A DNA stretch of 64,000 nucleotides from contig BTPG01000005.1 in the NCBI GenBank assembly GCA_036245525.1, positions 175,937,078 to 176,001,077 on the forward strand, read 5' to 3'. This DNA is from Semisulcospira habei. Lineage: Eukaryota; Mollusca; Gastropoda; Semisulcospiridae. Shown here piece by piece: positions 43,249-54,643 of this stretch. The notes beneath the pieces are model-generated. The model was not told where the DNA came from. It saw nothing but the letters and a program-made list of their open reading frames with translations, and did no database searches. Made by a program: the position numbers and the translations under genes. Position 1 is the stretch's first letter. Each line of letters starts with the position of its first letter.

Positions 43249-43456
43249 TTAACCCATATAACCCCACGACCGTATTTCCTAACGCCGACCATGCAACAGT
43301 TGTAGGAGATGGATCGATCAATATGATAATTCAAGGGCAGTGCCGGCCGCCAAATGAGCTTGGCGCCTTCAGGCGCCGAAGCTCATCTGGCACTGCCCTT
43401 GAATTATCATGATCAATCCATCTCCTGCTACAGGGCGTTTGGGCTAAATGGGTTAA
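43249..43456. repeat. TTAA-type foldback element, subfamily B
   Basis: The ends are TTAACCCATATAACCCC and GGGCTAAATGGGTTAA. The inner palindrome has GATAATTCAAGGGCAGTGCC and AGCTTGGCGCC blocks with their complements. 208 bp. Confidence 0.85.
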
Positions 43457-44103
43457 GGTATGGCCTGTACTGTCCAGATATACTTTCGCTTCTTTTGGTT
43501 CTTGCTGTCTGGTCACGGTCAGTGTGGCGCGGCTCAATGTCAGTAAACGGTTTTCGTGTGAAGTTTCTCGCCTGACCAAAGGTTCAAGTTTAAAGGCCCA
43601 CTACCGCCGTAACTGTTCAAAGACACACTTCTGTAACAGATGGTTACGAAACGCCACACACAGGTCTAGATATGGCTCATTTAGACACAGGACAATCCAG
43701 TTCAGCACACGTCGTTTTGATATCAAGTAAATTGGCAATGACTCTACTCCATTCTATAAATACAACGCTTTCAGTACGAAAAACAGCTAAAAATAGATTG
43801 AAACGCTAACGGCTGGGCAGAATAAATAAGTGCGATTACGCGTGTGCTTTTGCTGCGTGTCAGTCCCAACTGCTGTTAAAGTTCATTAGGTGAGTCGACA
43901 AGGCATAACAAACCGAAATGGTGCTGAAATGTGTCGTCAAATTTACACATAATGGTACTTTAAGATCATTCTTCAGGATGTAATGCATACCTGTTTGCGT
44001 GCTGTACGTGACGACATCCGACTGCAGCCGGACTAACATCCGGAGGGTGGTGGTGATAGACTATAAGTTAGGTGTCATGTCACCCTCCAAGTTTATGAAA
44101 CAT
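43457..44103. other. Intergenic, no recognised feature
   Basis: I see no coding, RNA or repeat signal of note in this stretch. Confidence 0.4.
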
Positions 44104-44260
44104 TAACCCATTTAGACCCGACGCCCTACAGCAGGTGATGGATCGACCATGGTAATTCAAGGGTAGTGCCAGATTAGCTTGGCGCCGCCTGATGGCGCCA
44201 AGCTAATCAGGCACTACCTTAAATTATCATGGTTGATCCACTCCTGCAACTGGTACATAG
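44104..44260. repeat. TTAA-type foldback element, subfamily B, right end missing
   Basis: It begins TTAACCCATTTAGACCCGAC. The hairpin GTAGTGCCAGATTAGCTTGG ... CCAAGCTAATCAGGCACTAC is intact. The right terminus is lost before the adjoining LINE fragment. Confidence 0.75.
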
Positions 44261-44274
44261 GCCCTAGGTGACTA

Positions 44275-44690
44275 TCTATCTATCTATCTATATCCCGTAG
44301 TCTTGCCGACCGTTGGGGCACCACTGATGACTTAACAACCAGCTCCCTCCATTCCTCTCTGTTCTCTGCCATTCTCAGCGTATCGCCCAGCTTCAGTCCT
44401 GTCCACTCTGAGATATTGTCCTCCCATCTTTTCCTCTGTCTTCCTCTCCTTCGTCCTCCTTGCACAGTGCCTTGCAGGATTGTTTTAGCAAGCCCTGCTG
44501 AACGCGTGACATGCCCATACCACTTGAGTTTGCGTTTTCTCACAATGGCTAATAAGACTTCATAGGGCCCGATGGCTTGCCTGATTCTGCTTCCCACTTC
44601 CTCGTTTGTGATGTGATCTCTGTATTAGATGCCAAGCAGCCTTTGAAAACATCTCATTTCAGTGGCTTGTATCCTCCTTTCAAAGTCTGC
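44275..44690 (-). pseudogene. RTE-type LINE 3' end fragment
   Basis: Minus-strand frame with IRQAIGPYEVLLAIVRKRKL, KWYGHVTRSAGLAKTILQGT, then GRRRGRQRKRWEDNISEWTG and a stop near 44280. It is followed by a (TAGA)n tail at the 3' end. It matches the C-terminal region of the RTE ORF at 57750-58029. It is 5'-truncated. Confidence 0.78.
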
Positions 44691-45214
44691 TGTGAGGGTT
44701 CATGACCTAGGTGACACTTTTTTGAAAAAAATGGAAAATGTGGCCTCGGAGTGAAATAGATTAACCCGTCCCTTGTGCTTGCAGCCGCCGGTAGCAGAAA
44801 GATTTCTTCTTCTTCCTCGATCGCTGGAAGCGCAAGATGCATGATGCAGCCTTTAAGCACCTTAAAGGTCCTGCATCTCTGTCTTCGGCCAGGGACGTGT
44901 GTCGGGGGTCCCTCCCCTAGACCGACTGTCGTTTAGGACTGCTGAGCTCGGTCTGCCCACCAATGAGTAAAAACACACTGGCCCCTCACTTGATTTAGCC
45001 CGCCAGCAGAAGCGGTTTACCAGGGTGTGGCCACTGTCATCCCTAACAGCTTTCTTCGAGCCAGAAGTGAGAGTTGAGTGCTGGGTGAGGACCAGTGCTC
45101 CCATCCATCCGGGTGGGTGCTGCTGCCAGGTTGGCTCTCTCCAGACACCCCATATACCCGTAGAAGGATTTCATTCAGCTCATACATCATTTTCTTTGTC
45201 ATGCTGCTTACACC

Positions 45215-45405
45215 TTAACTCATTCAGCCCGACGGCCGTATTTCCCAAATTTTGGAGGCGTCATCAATGACTATGCACCAGTTGCAGGAGATGGATCGAC
45301 CATGATAATTCAAGGGCAGTGCCAGATTAGCTAATCTGGCACTACCCTTGAATTATCATGGTCGACCCATCTCCTGCTGTAGTGCGTCATGGCTGAATGG
45401 GTTAA
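45215..45405. repeat. TTAA-type foldback element, subfamily B
   Basis: The ends are TTAACTCATTCAGCCCGAC and GGCTGAATGGGTTAA. The inner arms are TGATAATTCAAGGGCAGTGC / GCACTACCCTTGAATTATCA, with the central GGCGCC core deleted. Confidence 0.82.
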
Positions 45406-45434
45406 AGGACGCTCGAAAGCACTTTGGTATTGTT

Positions 45435-45774
45435 CAGGTGCGGATCTGGAAGTGTGGGGGGGGGGGGCGTTCAGGGGTTCGGCCCCCCCCCCCCCACCCC
45501 GACCTACAATTCTTTAAAATGCTATAACAACCAACCCCCCCCCCCACTCCACCCTCCCCCCCCCCCACTATTGTTTGATATTTTGGGGAGTCGACACACA
45601 CACACGACTCCCCCCCCCCCCTCCTCCCCACCCCTCGTTCGATTTTTCGGCCACTGGAAGAAATTCTAGCGTCGGAGAGACCTTTTGTGTCACGTTGAAG
45701 GTCCCAAACAAAAGTTGGACCCCCCAACCCCCCCCCCACCCCCATCCCCCTTCGAGGTAACTGATCCGCCTCTG
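45435..45774 (+). repeat. G-rich transposon-like repeat (G family), copy 1
   Basis: The ends are CAGGTGCGGATC and GATCCGCCTCTG (imperfect inverted repeat). The interior has several C homopolymer runs, GGCCACTGGAAGAAATTCTAG and AAGGTCCCAAACAAAAGTTG. It shares these blocks with 48593-49030 (opposite strand) and 56240-56624. Confidence 0.72.
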
Positions 45775-45879
45775 TTGTTTTCTAGATACTTTCCACATTC
45801 ATTAATAACCGTCTCGAATTACAAAAGAAAAAAGAGGGTCACATCAAAAATCTTCTTTTCTTTTTTTTTCTTCTTTTTT

Positions 45880-45915
45880 TTTAGGGAGGGGCGGGGGGGG
45901 GGGGGGGGGGGGTTG
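45880..45915. repeat. Poly-T/G homopolymer tract
   Basis: A T-rich run is followed by a G run of about 26 bases. The flank to 46670 is AT-rich with no recognised gene. Confidence 0.8.
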
Positions 45916-46675
45916 TGACATCCATATTATGGAAAAATACAGTTGTGAATTCATTATTTTTCTGTAATTAAGATTATTTTTTTAAATCTAAGACTGAATA
46001 AGATTATGTAAAGTAGCCTAAATACTGAGTGTCGTCTGTCAGTGCAACACGTCTCAAACGTGCACGCCTAAAGCTAAATTCCTTTTTAAAAGTTGAATAT
46101 TTAAAGTTTAAAAAAATGACAAAATAAGAAAGAAAAGGTTGGTTTTTTTTTTCTTGACGAGATTAAATAAGATTATGCCCGTAATGGGTGGCGTCTGCCT
46201 GTGCAACACGTCTCACATCGGACACGTCTCACAGCGAACGCCACACGAGTAAAGCGTAAATCCCAAAAGTAAAAAAAAAAAAAATCCCTGTAAAAGTTAT
46301 TTCTTGCTTGAGATTGAATAAGATTATGCACTGACAATCATCCTTTGGTAAAAATCAGCCTCACGAGATATTAACACGAAACTTTTTCCTGCGTAATCTC
46401 GACACGCAGACGTCAAAACAGACGTACGTCAGGAGCTGTCTATCACGTATCATCTTTTTTAGATCACTGACAAGTTTGTTTGTTTGTTCGATGTTTATCA
46501 GTGGACGAGGCGCCAAACTGGCTGCGTGCGAGCATGTTTCAGAAGGACTGAAATTATATTCCAATTGCGAGAGGCATAGATTCGCATGAGCCCCTGCAGC
46601 CTATTGCTGACTGGAATGACGTATAGGTTTCGATCTCTGCGTGCGTGACTGCTTCTCCGAGGGGGGGAACCCAAA

Positions 46676-46772
46676 GCGCAAAAGGTCATCGGGCCAACGT
46701 CAGCCGCCGTTGGCCCGCGCACAGTCGTGCGCGGGCCAACGGCGGCTGACGTCGGCTCGATGGCCTTTGCGC
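46676..46772. repeat. GC-rich perfect-type palindrome (C family)
   Basis: The arms GCGCAAAAGG, TCATCGGGCC, CAGCCGCCGTTGGCCCGCGC are followed by the complement after a short centre at about 46724. Related single arms are at 56128-56178 and 58599-58682. Confidence 0.8.
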
Positions 46773-46982
46773 TCTGGGAAGTCTTTACGGCTTTTTCGTG
46801 ACTACCTGACTTTTTTAAAAAATGGCTTTATTGTTGAAAGAAATCATATCGTGCAGACAAACACACCTGTATTCTAGAAATGTATGTTTATTGTTGATGT
46901 TGTTGTTGCTATCATTATTGTTATTGTTGCTGTTGTTGTCGTCATTGTTATCATCATCATCATTAGTATCATTAGTATTATT

Positions 46983-47400
46983 AGGGCGGTCCGTGGCGCA
47001 GTGGTTAAGGCGGCTGCCACCAATGTCAAAGGTGCGAGGTTCGAAAACGGGTTCCGGCGTCGGACTTTTCTCCTCTGGTAAGCGTCACCGTTAATTCGGG
47101 CGGACCGTCGGGGGTTCTTTCTCCGGGTACTCCGGTTCTTCCACCCCCCCACCCACCCCCCACACTTTGATACCAGTTTCAGGCCACTTTACAAATTTCA
47201 AATACAAGCGATCAAAAATCTCTGTAACTTCAGTAGCTGAACTGGCCTTTTGTCTGTCTTGTACTGTGTTTGTCTTAAATGGCGTAAATCCGTGTCTGTT
47301 ACGTGAGTGTGCGTGTTGGGTTTCAGTTCGCGGCGCTTTGAGTCGATTTGCCCAAAAATTGAGAAAAAGCGCCTATATAATAACGGTATTATTATTTATT
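46983..47400 (+). repeat. tRNA-derived SINE with ATT tail
   Basis: The head GTCCGTGGCGCAGTGGTTAA and GGCGGCTGCC, with GAGGTTCGAAAACGG about 35 bp later, matches polymerase III A and B boxes. The body includes GATTTGCCCAAAAATTGAG and AAAAGCGCCTATATAA, then (ATT)n. It is a retroposon and not a functional tRNA. Confidence 0.75.
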
Positions 47401-47600
47401 AGCATTATTATAATACTAATTATTATCATTATAATCATCATTATTGCTGTTATCATTATTGTTATCATAGTCATCATTATTGCTGTTATCATAATAATCA
47501 TCAGTATCATCATGATGATTAAGATAATTCCCCGTCCACACCACCCCATCCCACCCACCCAGCGGCCCCACCACCACCACCACCACCCCACCCCACCCCT
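47390..47600. repeat. ATT/ATC-rich and CCA-rich microsatellite
   Basis: Trinucleotide-rich ATT, ATC and CAT repeats are followed by CCACCACCACC. It adjoins the SINE tail. Confidence 0.85.
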
Positions 47601-47639
47601 TCCTAAAATGCCCACCCGCCCCTGATCAGTTTCTCAACC

Positions 47640-48592
47640 AGTCCTTTCATATGCGATCGGCATATGCTACTGACACGGCTACATAAGAATCCATCTATAC
47701 CAGTGTTTCTTCCAGTCCCGGGCTGGCTCCTTCGCGGGCCCATCTGCACGAACACCTCACAGATTGTGGGAGCGTAACAAAGGCCACACTGGTTGTGTCC
47801 CTCGATTCTCTACCGCTTTCAGTGTGAGCTGCGGCGGCGTGTTTGACACCCTATCAATGACAAGTGATGGATTGATAGAGGCTGTGGCAATGGGCGGTGA
47901 CCAGGAAAACAAGTCCATTGACGGGTGTGCGTCTGGTCTGTGGTGAGGGGTTGTAAGGAGGGGGTGGAGAAGGGCGGAGGGGGGGGGGGGGAAATAGGAG
48001 GTGGGAGTGCTGGTGTTAATCTCTCGGCAGACCCAGTACGCAAAAGGCTGTCGGGCTTAAGCCGGCCGCACTGTTCGTTGGCGCAGGTCCGTCTGAGCTA
48101 GGGACTGCAGTGCCGTCTATGTGGATGGGTTGGAGGTGGAAGCTGGTCTCGAGTATGAAATGAAGGAGAAGATGGCCGGGCTGGGGCACGGGAATGGGCC
48201 CGATGGGAGGCGGGAGGCCGGGGGGGAGGGGGGAGGGGGGTACATAGGCGAGAGACAGGCAAGTACAGGCACACAGAGGGACTTCAGTGCAGGCAAAAAA
48301 AAATCATTGTTTGACATGCAGCTTCCACTGAATGTTCAGATGATATCAGATTGGAGACGGATGCGGGTAGCGGTGGGGGTGGGGTGGTGGGGGGGGGGGG
48401 AGGAGTGTCTACGCAGCATCCTGGTGTAGCATATCTCACAAAATGTGGGGTGGAAAAACAGGCAAACAACACGTCAGTGATTTCACTCATCAACCTGAAA
48501 GGACTGAGTAGGATTGAGAAGATGTGTGAAGTAGGATGGGCCAGATAGGGAGATGGGGATAGAGGCTGTTGGGGGGGGGGGGGAGGGGAGGG
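47640..48592. other. Intergenic, G-rich runs, no recognised gene
   Basis: G homopolymers occur at about 47980, 48230, 48390 and 48570. No coding signal was seen. Confidence 0.4.
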
Positions 48593-49030
48593 CAGGGGCG
48601 GATCAGTTACCTTGAGGGGGGTCCAACATTTTATTTGGGACCTTCAACCTGACAACGCCTCCCCGACGCTAGATCTTCTTCCAGTGGCCGAAAAAAAAAG
48701 TGGGGGGGGGGGGGGGGGGGGGGGGGAAAGGGGTGGTAGCGCGCGCGCGCGCGCGCGCGTGTGTGTGTGTGTGTAGAGGGTGGGTGGGTGATGAAGGCTT
48801 TGTGTTGTGTCAACACTCTCGCCACTCAAAATATAAAACAACAGTGGGGGGGGGGGGGGGTGTTAGCGCGCGCGTGTGTGTCGAAACTCGCCAAAAAAAT
48901 AAAATAGGGAGGGGGGGGGGAATCCATACACCCCAAAAAGGGACTTTATTATAGCATTTTAAACAATTTTGGGCGGGGGGGGGGGGAGGGGTCCGGAACC
49001 CCTAGTAACCCCCCCCTAGATCCGCCCCTG
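48593..49030 (-). repeat. G-rich transposon-like repeat (G family), copy 2
   Basis: The ends CAGGGGCGGATC and GATCCGCCCCTG are a perfect 12-bp inverted repeat. The interior holds several G runs of 10-25 bases, (GC)n and (GT)n, and the shared CTTCTTCCAGTGGCC block. AGAGGCTGTTGG occurs on both flanks (48561, 49041). Confidence 0.75.
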
Positions 49031-49244
49031 GGGAGAGGGTAGAGGCTGTTGGCTGTTCACTGAAGGAGTGAGTGTATTTAAAATATCTAATTCATAAAAT
49101 CGCCATCAAGATCATCTGTCAACTGTCAGACGAATTTTCAGACTGCTTTCTCTATGATGACGTTGGCATCTGCTATCTGCATGCTGTTTGCACCCACCTC
49201 TTTCGGTTGCAGAGCCAGCAGCGGGAGTTGGATTGACAATGATA

Positions 49245-49325
49245 CCTCAAAGGTAGTGCCTGGGTGATTAGCTTGGCGCCTAAAAAGGCGCCAAGCTAAT
49301 TAGAAGCTACCCTTGAGCTGTTACG
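49245..49325. repeat. Hairpin of the GGCGCCAAGC family
   Basis: GGTAGTGCC...GATTAGCTTGGCGCC pairs with GGCGCCAAGCTAATTAG. The outer TTAACCC ends are not seen. Confidence 0.7.
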
Positions 49326-49781
49326 CTATGCAATACGCTGGTCACAATGCAAATTACTGATTAGTATTCGACTGTAGAATCTCAGTTTAAAAAAAAAAAA
49401 ACAACAAATAAATAAAACATAAAAATAAAATTGCTCTTGAAGTCAAAGGTTGACATCGTGCCATCCACCACACTGACCCTTCACTGATTAGCAATTTATT
49501 TCTGTTTCCTAAAAGAAAGACAACTTTGACCGAAATTTGAATTTTAAAAAACAGACACCTTCAGTTGATTCCGCTCCTGATAACTCGGCGCCAAATACAG
49601 TAACGTCTTCGGGAAGCAGATTAGATAGGTCACCGTTTTATCGCGTTTAAAACATTTGTTTACAAGCTTGTTTATTGCGTAGTGTCAATCTTGAAGACAA
49701 ACAGTCTGATTTTGAAAATAATATCGCTGAATCAAAAAAAGTGCGCCAGTCAGTCAGTGGTTTTGGATCTTACAGTTGTGT

Positions 49782-49842
49782 GCTGTTCTGTGATTTTGGA
49801 CCTTGCGGCTTGAAGCCGCAAGGTCCAAAATTACAGAACAGC
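49782..49842. repeat. Palindrome, D family, copy 1
   Basis: The arms GCTGTTCTGTGATTTTGGAC and CTTGCGGCTT are followed by their complements. Related palindromes are at 53771-53833 and 63650-63714. Confidence 0.82.
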
Positions 49843-50218
49843 AAAGACATGATGTTTGTCGTCGCTGCCACTTTGGGAAGATGAAGATCACGACTGAGAC
49901 ACTGCATGTATTTATGGTTTGATTACATCACGCAGCCTGTATCTTGAGTTTGACTACGTGTCCTGATGCAGTCACGTTTTGGCTTTCCCGTTCTGACAGC
50001 TAAGGCTTACCCGTCTTACGTCTGCTAAGAAATACATCATCTATCAACGTGATTTTTTTTTTTTTTTTTTTTAAAGCAAATTCAGCCTTCAGTTGAAACA
50101 TTTCGACGTAATAGTTGAATAGCTTGGCGCGGCCTGTGGCGTGCGCCGGCACCACCCTTGCACTTTCATAGTTGATCTGTCTCCCGTACTGTTACGTACA
50201 AGTCCAAACTTCAACTCC

Positions 50219-50454
50219 TTAACCCCTTCACTGCCAGTGATCGCGAATTTCGCGTCTGAAACCACAGCGGCACACTGACGGACATTCGCCTGAAGAACGC
50301 AAATGAAACGGGACCAGACGTGGGCACAGAGAACACAGGACTAGCAAAGGACATGAATCCTCATGAGCCCCCCGCGACGGCGGGGGCTCATGAGGATTTA
50401 TGTCTCTTGCAGATGGGTAGGCGTTCGCCTCACCCTCGGCAGTTAAGGGGTTAA
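50219..50454. repeat. TTAA-type foldback element, subfamily F
   Basis: The ends are TTAACCCCTTCACTGCC and GGCAGTTAAGGGGTTAA. The central hairpin is AATCCTCATGAGCCCCC ... GGGGGCTCATGAGGATT. 236 bp. Confidence 0.85.
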
Positions 50455-50890
50455 TAACCGCCCCCTGGTCAGTCGCAGACTGTGTTTTTGAATCTTTGTT
50501 AAAAACACCCCAAAAAGCCCCCGCCCGCCCTCCTAGGAACATGGATGCAAAGTGATGTCAGCGAGAGACATAATTATACTGAATATATATCCTCTCTATC
50601 CCCCCCCCCCACCCCCCGCAACTGGATCTATATGTCTCTTGCAGTTGGTTCGTGTTGACGTTTTCGTGGGCAGTTATGGGATTAAAGCGCGCCGAATGTA
50701 CTATGGATTTTACCCGGGAAAACATACCTTTTAACCCTTATCATTCGGAACACACTTGTGTGTGAAACAGGTTTGACTAAAATAGTTCAAGGGTAGTACC
50801 AGAATAGCTTGGCGCCTCTAGGCGCCAAGCTATTCTGGTATCACCCTTGAACTAAAGCCATTGGTCTATATCCTTATCTGTAAGCACTAT

Positions 50891-51978
50891 CATTAGGTAT
50901 CGTCTCGATGGCAGCCTGTTCAACCTTAGACGACTGCAGGCCCACACGAAAACCCTAGACCAACTGATTCGTGAGCTGCTTTTTGCTGATGATGCTGCCC
51001 TCGTTGCACACTCAGAGAGAGCCCTACAGCGCATCACGTCTTGCTTCACAGATGCTGCCCAGCTCTTTGGACTCGAGGTCAGTCTGAAAAAGACAGAGGT
51101 CCTCCATCAGCCGGCACCCAAGACAGTGTATCGCCCTCCTCACATCACCATTGGCGAGTCTGAACTAAAGTCAGTGCACCAGTTTACCTACCTTGGCTGC
51201 ATTATCACGTCGGACGCCAAGCTGGACAAGGAGCTTGACAGCAGGCTGGCAAAAGCGAACAGCGCTTTCGGGCGACTTTTCAAGCGGGTGTGGCACAATC
51301 AACAGCTGAAAACAGGCACCAAGATCAGCGTGTACAGAGCTGTGGTCCTCACCACCCTGCTGTATGGTTCCGAGTCCTGGGCCCTCTACCGCAGCCAACT
51401 ACGACTCCTCGAACGCTTCCACCAGCGCTGCCTGCGTACCATCCTGGGCATTCACTGGAGTGACTATGTCACCAACGTCGAGGTCCTTGAACAGGCTGAA
51501 ACTGTGAGCATCGAGGCTTTGCTGCTGCGGACACAGCTCCTCTGGGCGGGGCATGTCTCCAGGATGGAGGATCACCGCCTACCAAAGATCACCCTGTTCG
51601 GCGAGCTTGCTACTGGACACCGAGACAGAGGGGCACCAAAGAAGAGATACAAAGACTGTCTCAAGAAGTCACTTAGTGCCTGCCAAATCGACCACCACCA
51701 GTGGTCTTCGCTTGCTGCGGACCGTGACACCTGGCGCTCCACCATTTACAAGGCAGCTGTCTCCTTTGAGGACCCTCACAGAGCTAGCCTTAAGGACAAG
51801 CGGCTCAGGAGAAAAAACAGAGATGCCGCAGCTCAGAACCCTGGCCATACCTTCCCCTGCAGCCACTGCGGTCGAACCTGCCTGTCTCGGATTGGCCTCC
51901 GCAGCCACGAACAAGCCTGCAGACGTCGTGGGCAACTCCTATAAATTCTTCGTTCGCGAAGTCAAGCCCAAGAGAGAG
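50891..51978 (+). mobile_element. 5'-truncated LINE-3 with C-terminal C2H2 finger, copy 1
   Basis: It is flanked by AAGCACTAT on both sides (50882-50890, 51979-51987). It encodes the RT from the FADDAALVAHSE motif to a stop at about 51944. It is 5'-truncated, like most target-primed insertions, and lies inside the foldback element at 50731-52046. Confidence 0.88.
50897..51944 (+). pseudogene. Partial reverse transcriptase with zinc finger (LINE-3 copy 1)
   Basis: The frame is open from just inside the 5' truncation. It carries LLFADDAALVAHSERALQ (RT catalytic FADD), FTYLGCIITSDAKLDKEL, YGSESWALYRSQLRLLERFH and WAGHVSRMEDHRLPK. It ends with a C2H2-type finger FPCSHCGRTCLSRIGLRSHE. No stop interrupts it, so the insertion is young, but the endonuclease and N-terminal RT are missing. 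Confidence 0.85.
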
Positions 51979-52046
51979 AAGCACTATAATGTAGATGATG
52001 GCACTGTATAAAATTGAAGTTTTAGCCTCAGTATGATATGGGTTAA

Positions 52047-52461
52047 TGGCTTCACCCCGCCCCGCCCCTTCCTTCCCCCCCCCCCCCCCCATGTATATAA
52101 ACAAGGGCATTTACGGCAAATATGTATAATGTGGACGTTTACAGCAACAGGGTTTGTTCTCTATCCGAAAACGGAGGATTGGATTTATTGGGAGTTGAAT
52201 TCATGGGAATAAAATTCATGAAGTTCGGCGCGTTTTAAACATTTATACCATAACATACCCGTATGATGCGCAAAACGTATGTATTGTGGTGTAGTTGAAG
52301 GGCCATGATAATCCAACAGTAGTGTCTGATTGTGTCTACGCGTCCTGGTTAAAGTCGGTCCCACATTTGTTGTCTCCTATAATTCGCTACCGCCGAGAGC
52401 GGAAGAGAATCGACTGGGAGGGAGAAAACCAGTGTTGATCGATCCGCCTCAAGCAGTTATA
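52047..52461. other. Intergenic, no recognised feature
   Basis: A C run lies at 52076-52090. No gene or repeat was assigned. Confidence 0.4.
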
Positions 52462-52797
52462 GCTTTTGGCAGTAGAGGCTTTCCGTAAATCCGAAGCAGG
52501 TCATAAACTGTGCGTCCGGGATTAAAAACCGTTTGATCGGGCTTTTAACTCATTCTAGACGAACGGCGGCATGCGGATACGCGGTTTCAGCCGCTTATCC
52601 GCATGCCGCCGTTCGTCTAGAATGAGTTAAAAGCTTTTGGCAGTAGAGGCTTTCCGTAAATCCGAAGCAGGTCATAAACTGTGCGTCCGGGATTAAAAAC
52701 CGTTTGATCGGGCTTTTAACTCATTCTAGACGAACGGCGGCATGCGGATACGCGGTTTCAGCCGCTTATCCGCATGCTGTTCGTCTCGAATGAGTGA
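52462..52797. repeat. 171-bp tandem duplication containing a TTAACTC palindrome
   Basis: Two copies (52462-52632, 52633-52797) begin GCTTTTGGCAGTAGAGGC. Each ends with a palindrome, TTAACTCATTCTAGACG and GGCGGCATGCGGATACGCGG with complements. The first is near perfect (52545-52630). The second has a shortened right arm. Confidence 0.9.
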
Positions 52798-52799
52798 AT

Positions 52800-53770
52800 T
52801 CAATGTTCACGTCAAAAGACGCACAGTTCATGGCCTACTTCTGATCAAACAATGTCTAATCCATGTGCGCAGTTTCTGATTCAGACTTCTACATCGCATG
52901 CAACGGACACTGTCTATCAAAATCTGTAGTTGCAGACCGGCAAATCACACGTAGAGCCATGCAGGCTACTATTGGCGATGTTTTATCGGGTCGTGTGTTG
53001 CCAAATAGAATTCGCTGGGTCATTTGCCAAGAAGTCCCGAATCGTGATACCATGCCCACAAACAACTTGTTTTTGCTCAGGTAAATGACAGCCAATGACC
53101 GACAGAGCGGAATTTGTCTCAGTTGACTCAGCGGCGTCGGAACCCGTGGGCCAGATATAAATTTATACGCATGGCCAAATTCTTTCGACTGTGCCCTGGT
53201 TTGGCAACAGACTTTAAGTCCAATTTTTTTTAAAGCAAAATTTTCATTGACCTTCTGAAGGGCTACAAGGGTCCGTGCAGCAAGCCCCTGCGACCAATAA
53301 CGTATTTGTATTTATTCCTCCACTAGTTTCGTAAAAGAAATCAAGAAGAAATCTTCCTACCTGGATCACGCCAGACGTGACTGACGACAAAAGAATATAC
53401 ATTATAAGCAATAGACGTATGACGTAATTTAAAATCTTTCATGACGTTGCCGTCTCCAGTAGTGTACCTTAGGATGTTTTGGTGCTCTTTTATAGAACAA
53501 AACTGGCATCCAAGACGCGTCAGAAAGAGGGCTACAAAAAGACGGCCATTTGTGCAAGGGTTTTTGTATCCCGGTCACATGGTACGGTTTGTGCTAAAGA
53601 GACGACTGGTCGTGTGACGTAGGGATGAAAACAAAGGCTAATGACCGGCATTACCTATATCAACTAATAATAAAATACTCCTGCACGTTAGGTCACCATG
53701 CTGATTGTCACGATCAGGGGACGATCTACAGCGATCTGAAATAGAGGATAATAGATAGTTGCTATTTGTA
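52800..53770. other. Intergenic, no recognised feature
   Basis: There are short open frames only and no domain was recognised. Confidence 0.4.
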
Positions 53771-53833
53771 TGTTGGTCTGTGACTTCGTAACTCACGGCA
53801 CGAAGCCGTACGGTCTAAAGTCACAAACCAACA
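53771..53833. repeat. Palindrome, D family, copy 2
   Basis: TGTTGGTCTGTGACTT ... ACGGCACGAAGCCGT ... AAGTCACAAACCAACA. It is more diverged than the other two copies. Confidence 0.75.
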
Positions 53834-54612
53834 CTCATGTATTATGTGAAAGTTCGACGAAGCCTATAAAGGTAAAACTAATAAAATTATTATTTGTCGT
53901 GTATCATCCTCTTCCTGTATAATTCTGCCCTACAACTGACGGCCAAAGCCGGTATGTCTACTTTGGCGAATCACATTGAAAATCTCGCTTTTCACCAACA
54001 CTGATGGATACACTGACGGCGTTTGCCAGAGTTCGGCAGAATTATATCAGTCGCGCACGTAAACATCAATGGCCTATTTTGACTCTTGTAGCACTATTTG
54101 TGTTCTACATAATTCTACGCTGCATGGGTAAAACATAAAATAATAAGTACCTTACTCTTTTCCACAAATGTATTTAATCTTCAAGATTTTATATCTCCCC
54201 CAAGATAGTAAAGTTCATCTAAACTGTAGTACACTCGGCTTCTTGGGTTTTTTTTTTATTTATTTTTTTTAAACGGCGTCGAAAATCATAGGTCACGTTA
54301 TACATTTAAATTGGGAAGTTGAGGCAGTGCAAGGCCCCGTGTTTTTAAAAATAATTTTTGCCTTGTTTGAAAATTTGCAGTTGGGCTGAATGTTGGAATT
54401 TGCTGGAAATTTGTGGTTAGCTGAGAGGAGACATGTTTGGTGTTTTGATTCATACCATCCTGAGCTTATCCAGTGGACAATTGTGGGCCTATGTTGAGTT
54501 GCCTTTGACGTAGTGATTTGAGGGGCACGCTGATTTCAGCTGTGCTTGGGTGTGGGGTTGGTAAGGAACCAGTTTCATGATAGCCAAGAAATGAGACGGG
54601 TGATGTGCTTTT

Positions 54613-54643
<31 letters not shown>

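Larger units (their letters stand above)
50731..52046. repeat. TTAA-type foldback element, subfamily A, copy 3, split by a LINE
   Basis: The ends are TTAACCCTTATCATTCGG and GATATGGGTTAA. The hairpin is at 50786-50852. The sequence CTGTAAGCACTAT is interrupted by the LINE at 50891-51978 and resumes AATGTAGATG, as in copy 1. Confidence 0.85.

Noticed and set aside
45424..45798. Pro/His- and Gly-rich ORFs
   Set aside because: They arise from C and G homopolymers of the G-family repeat.
46983..47060. Possible tRNA gene
   Set aside because: A and B box-like blocks are present, but the cloverleaf does not close and a SINE body with an ATT tail follows.
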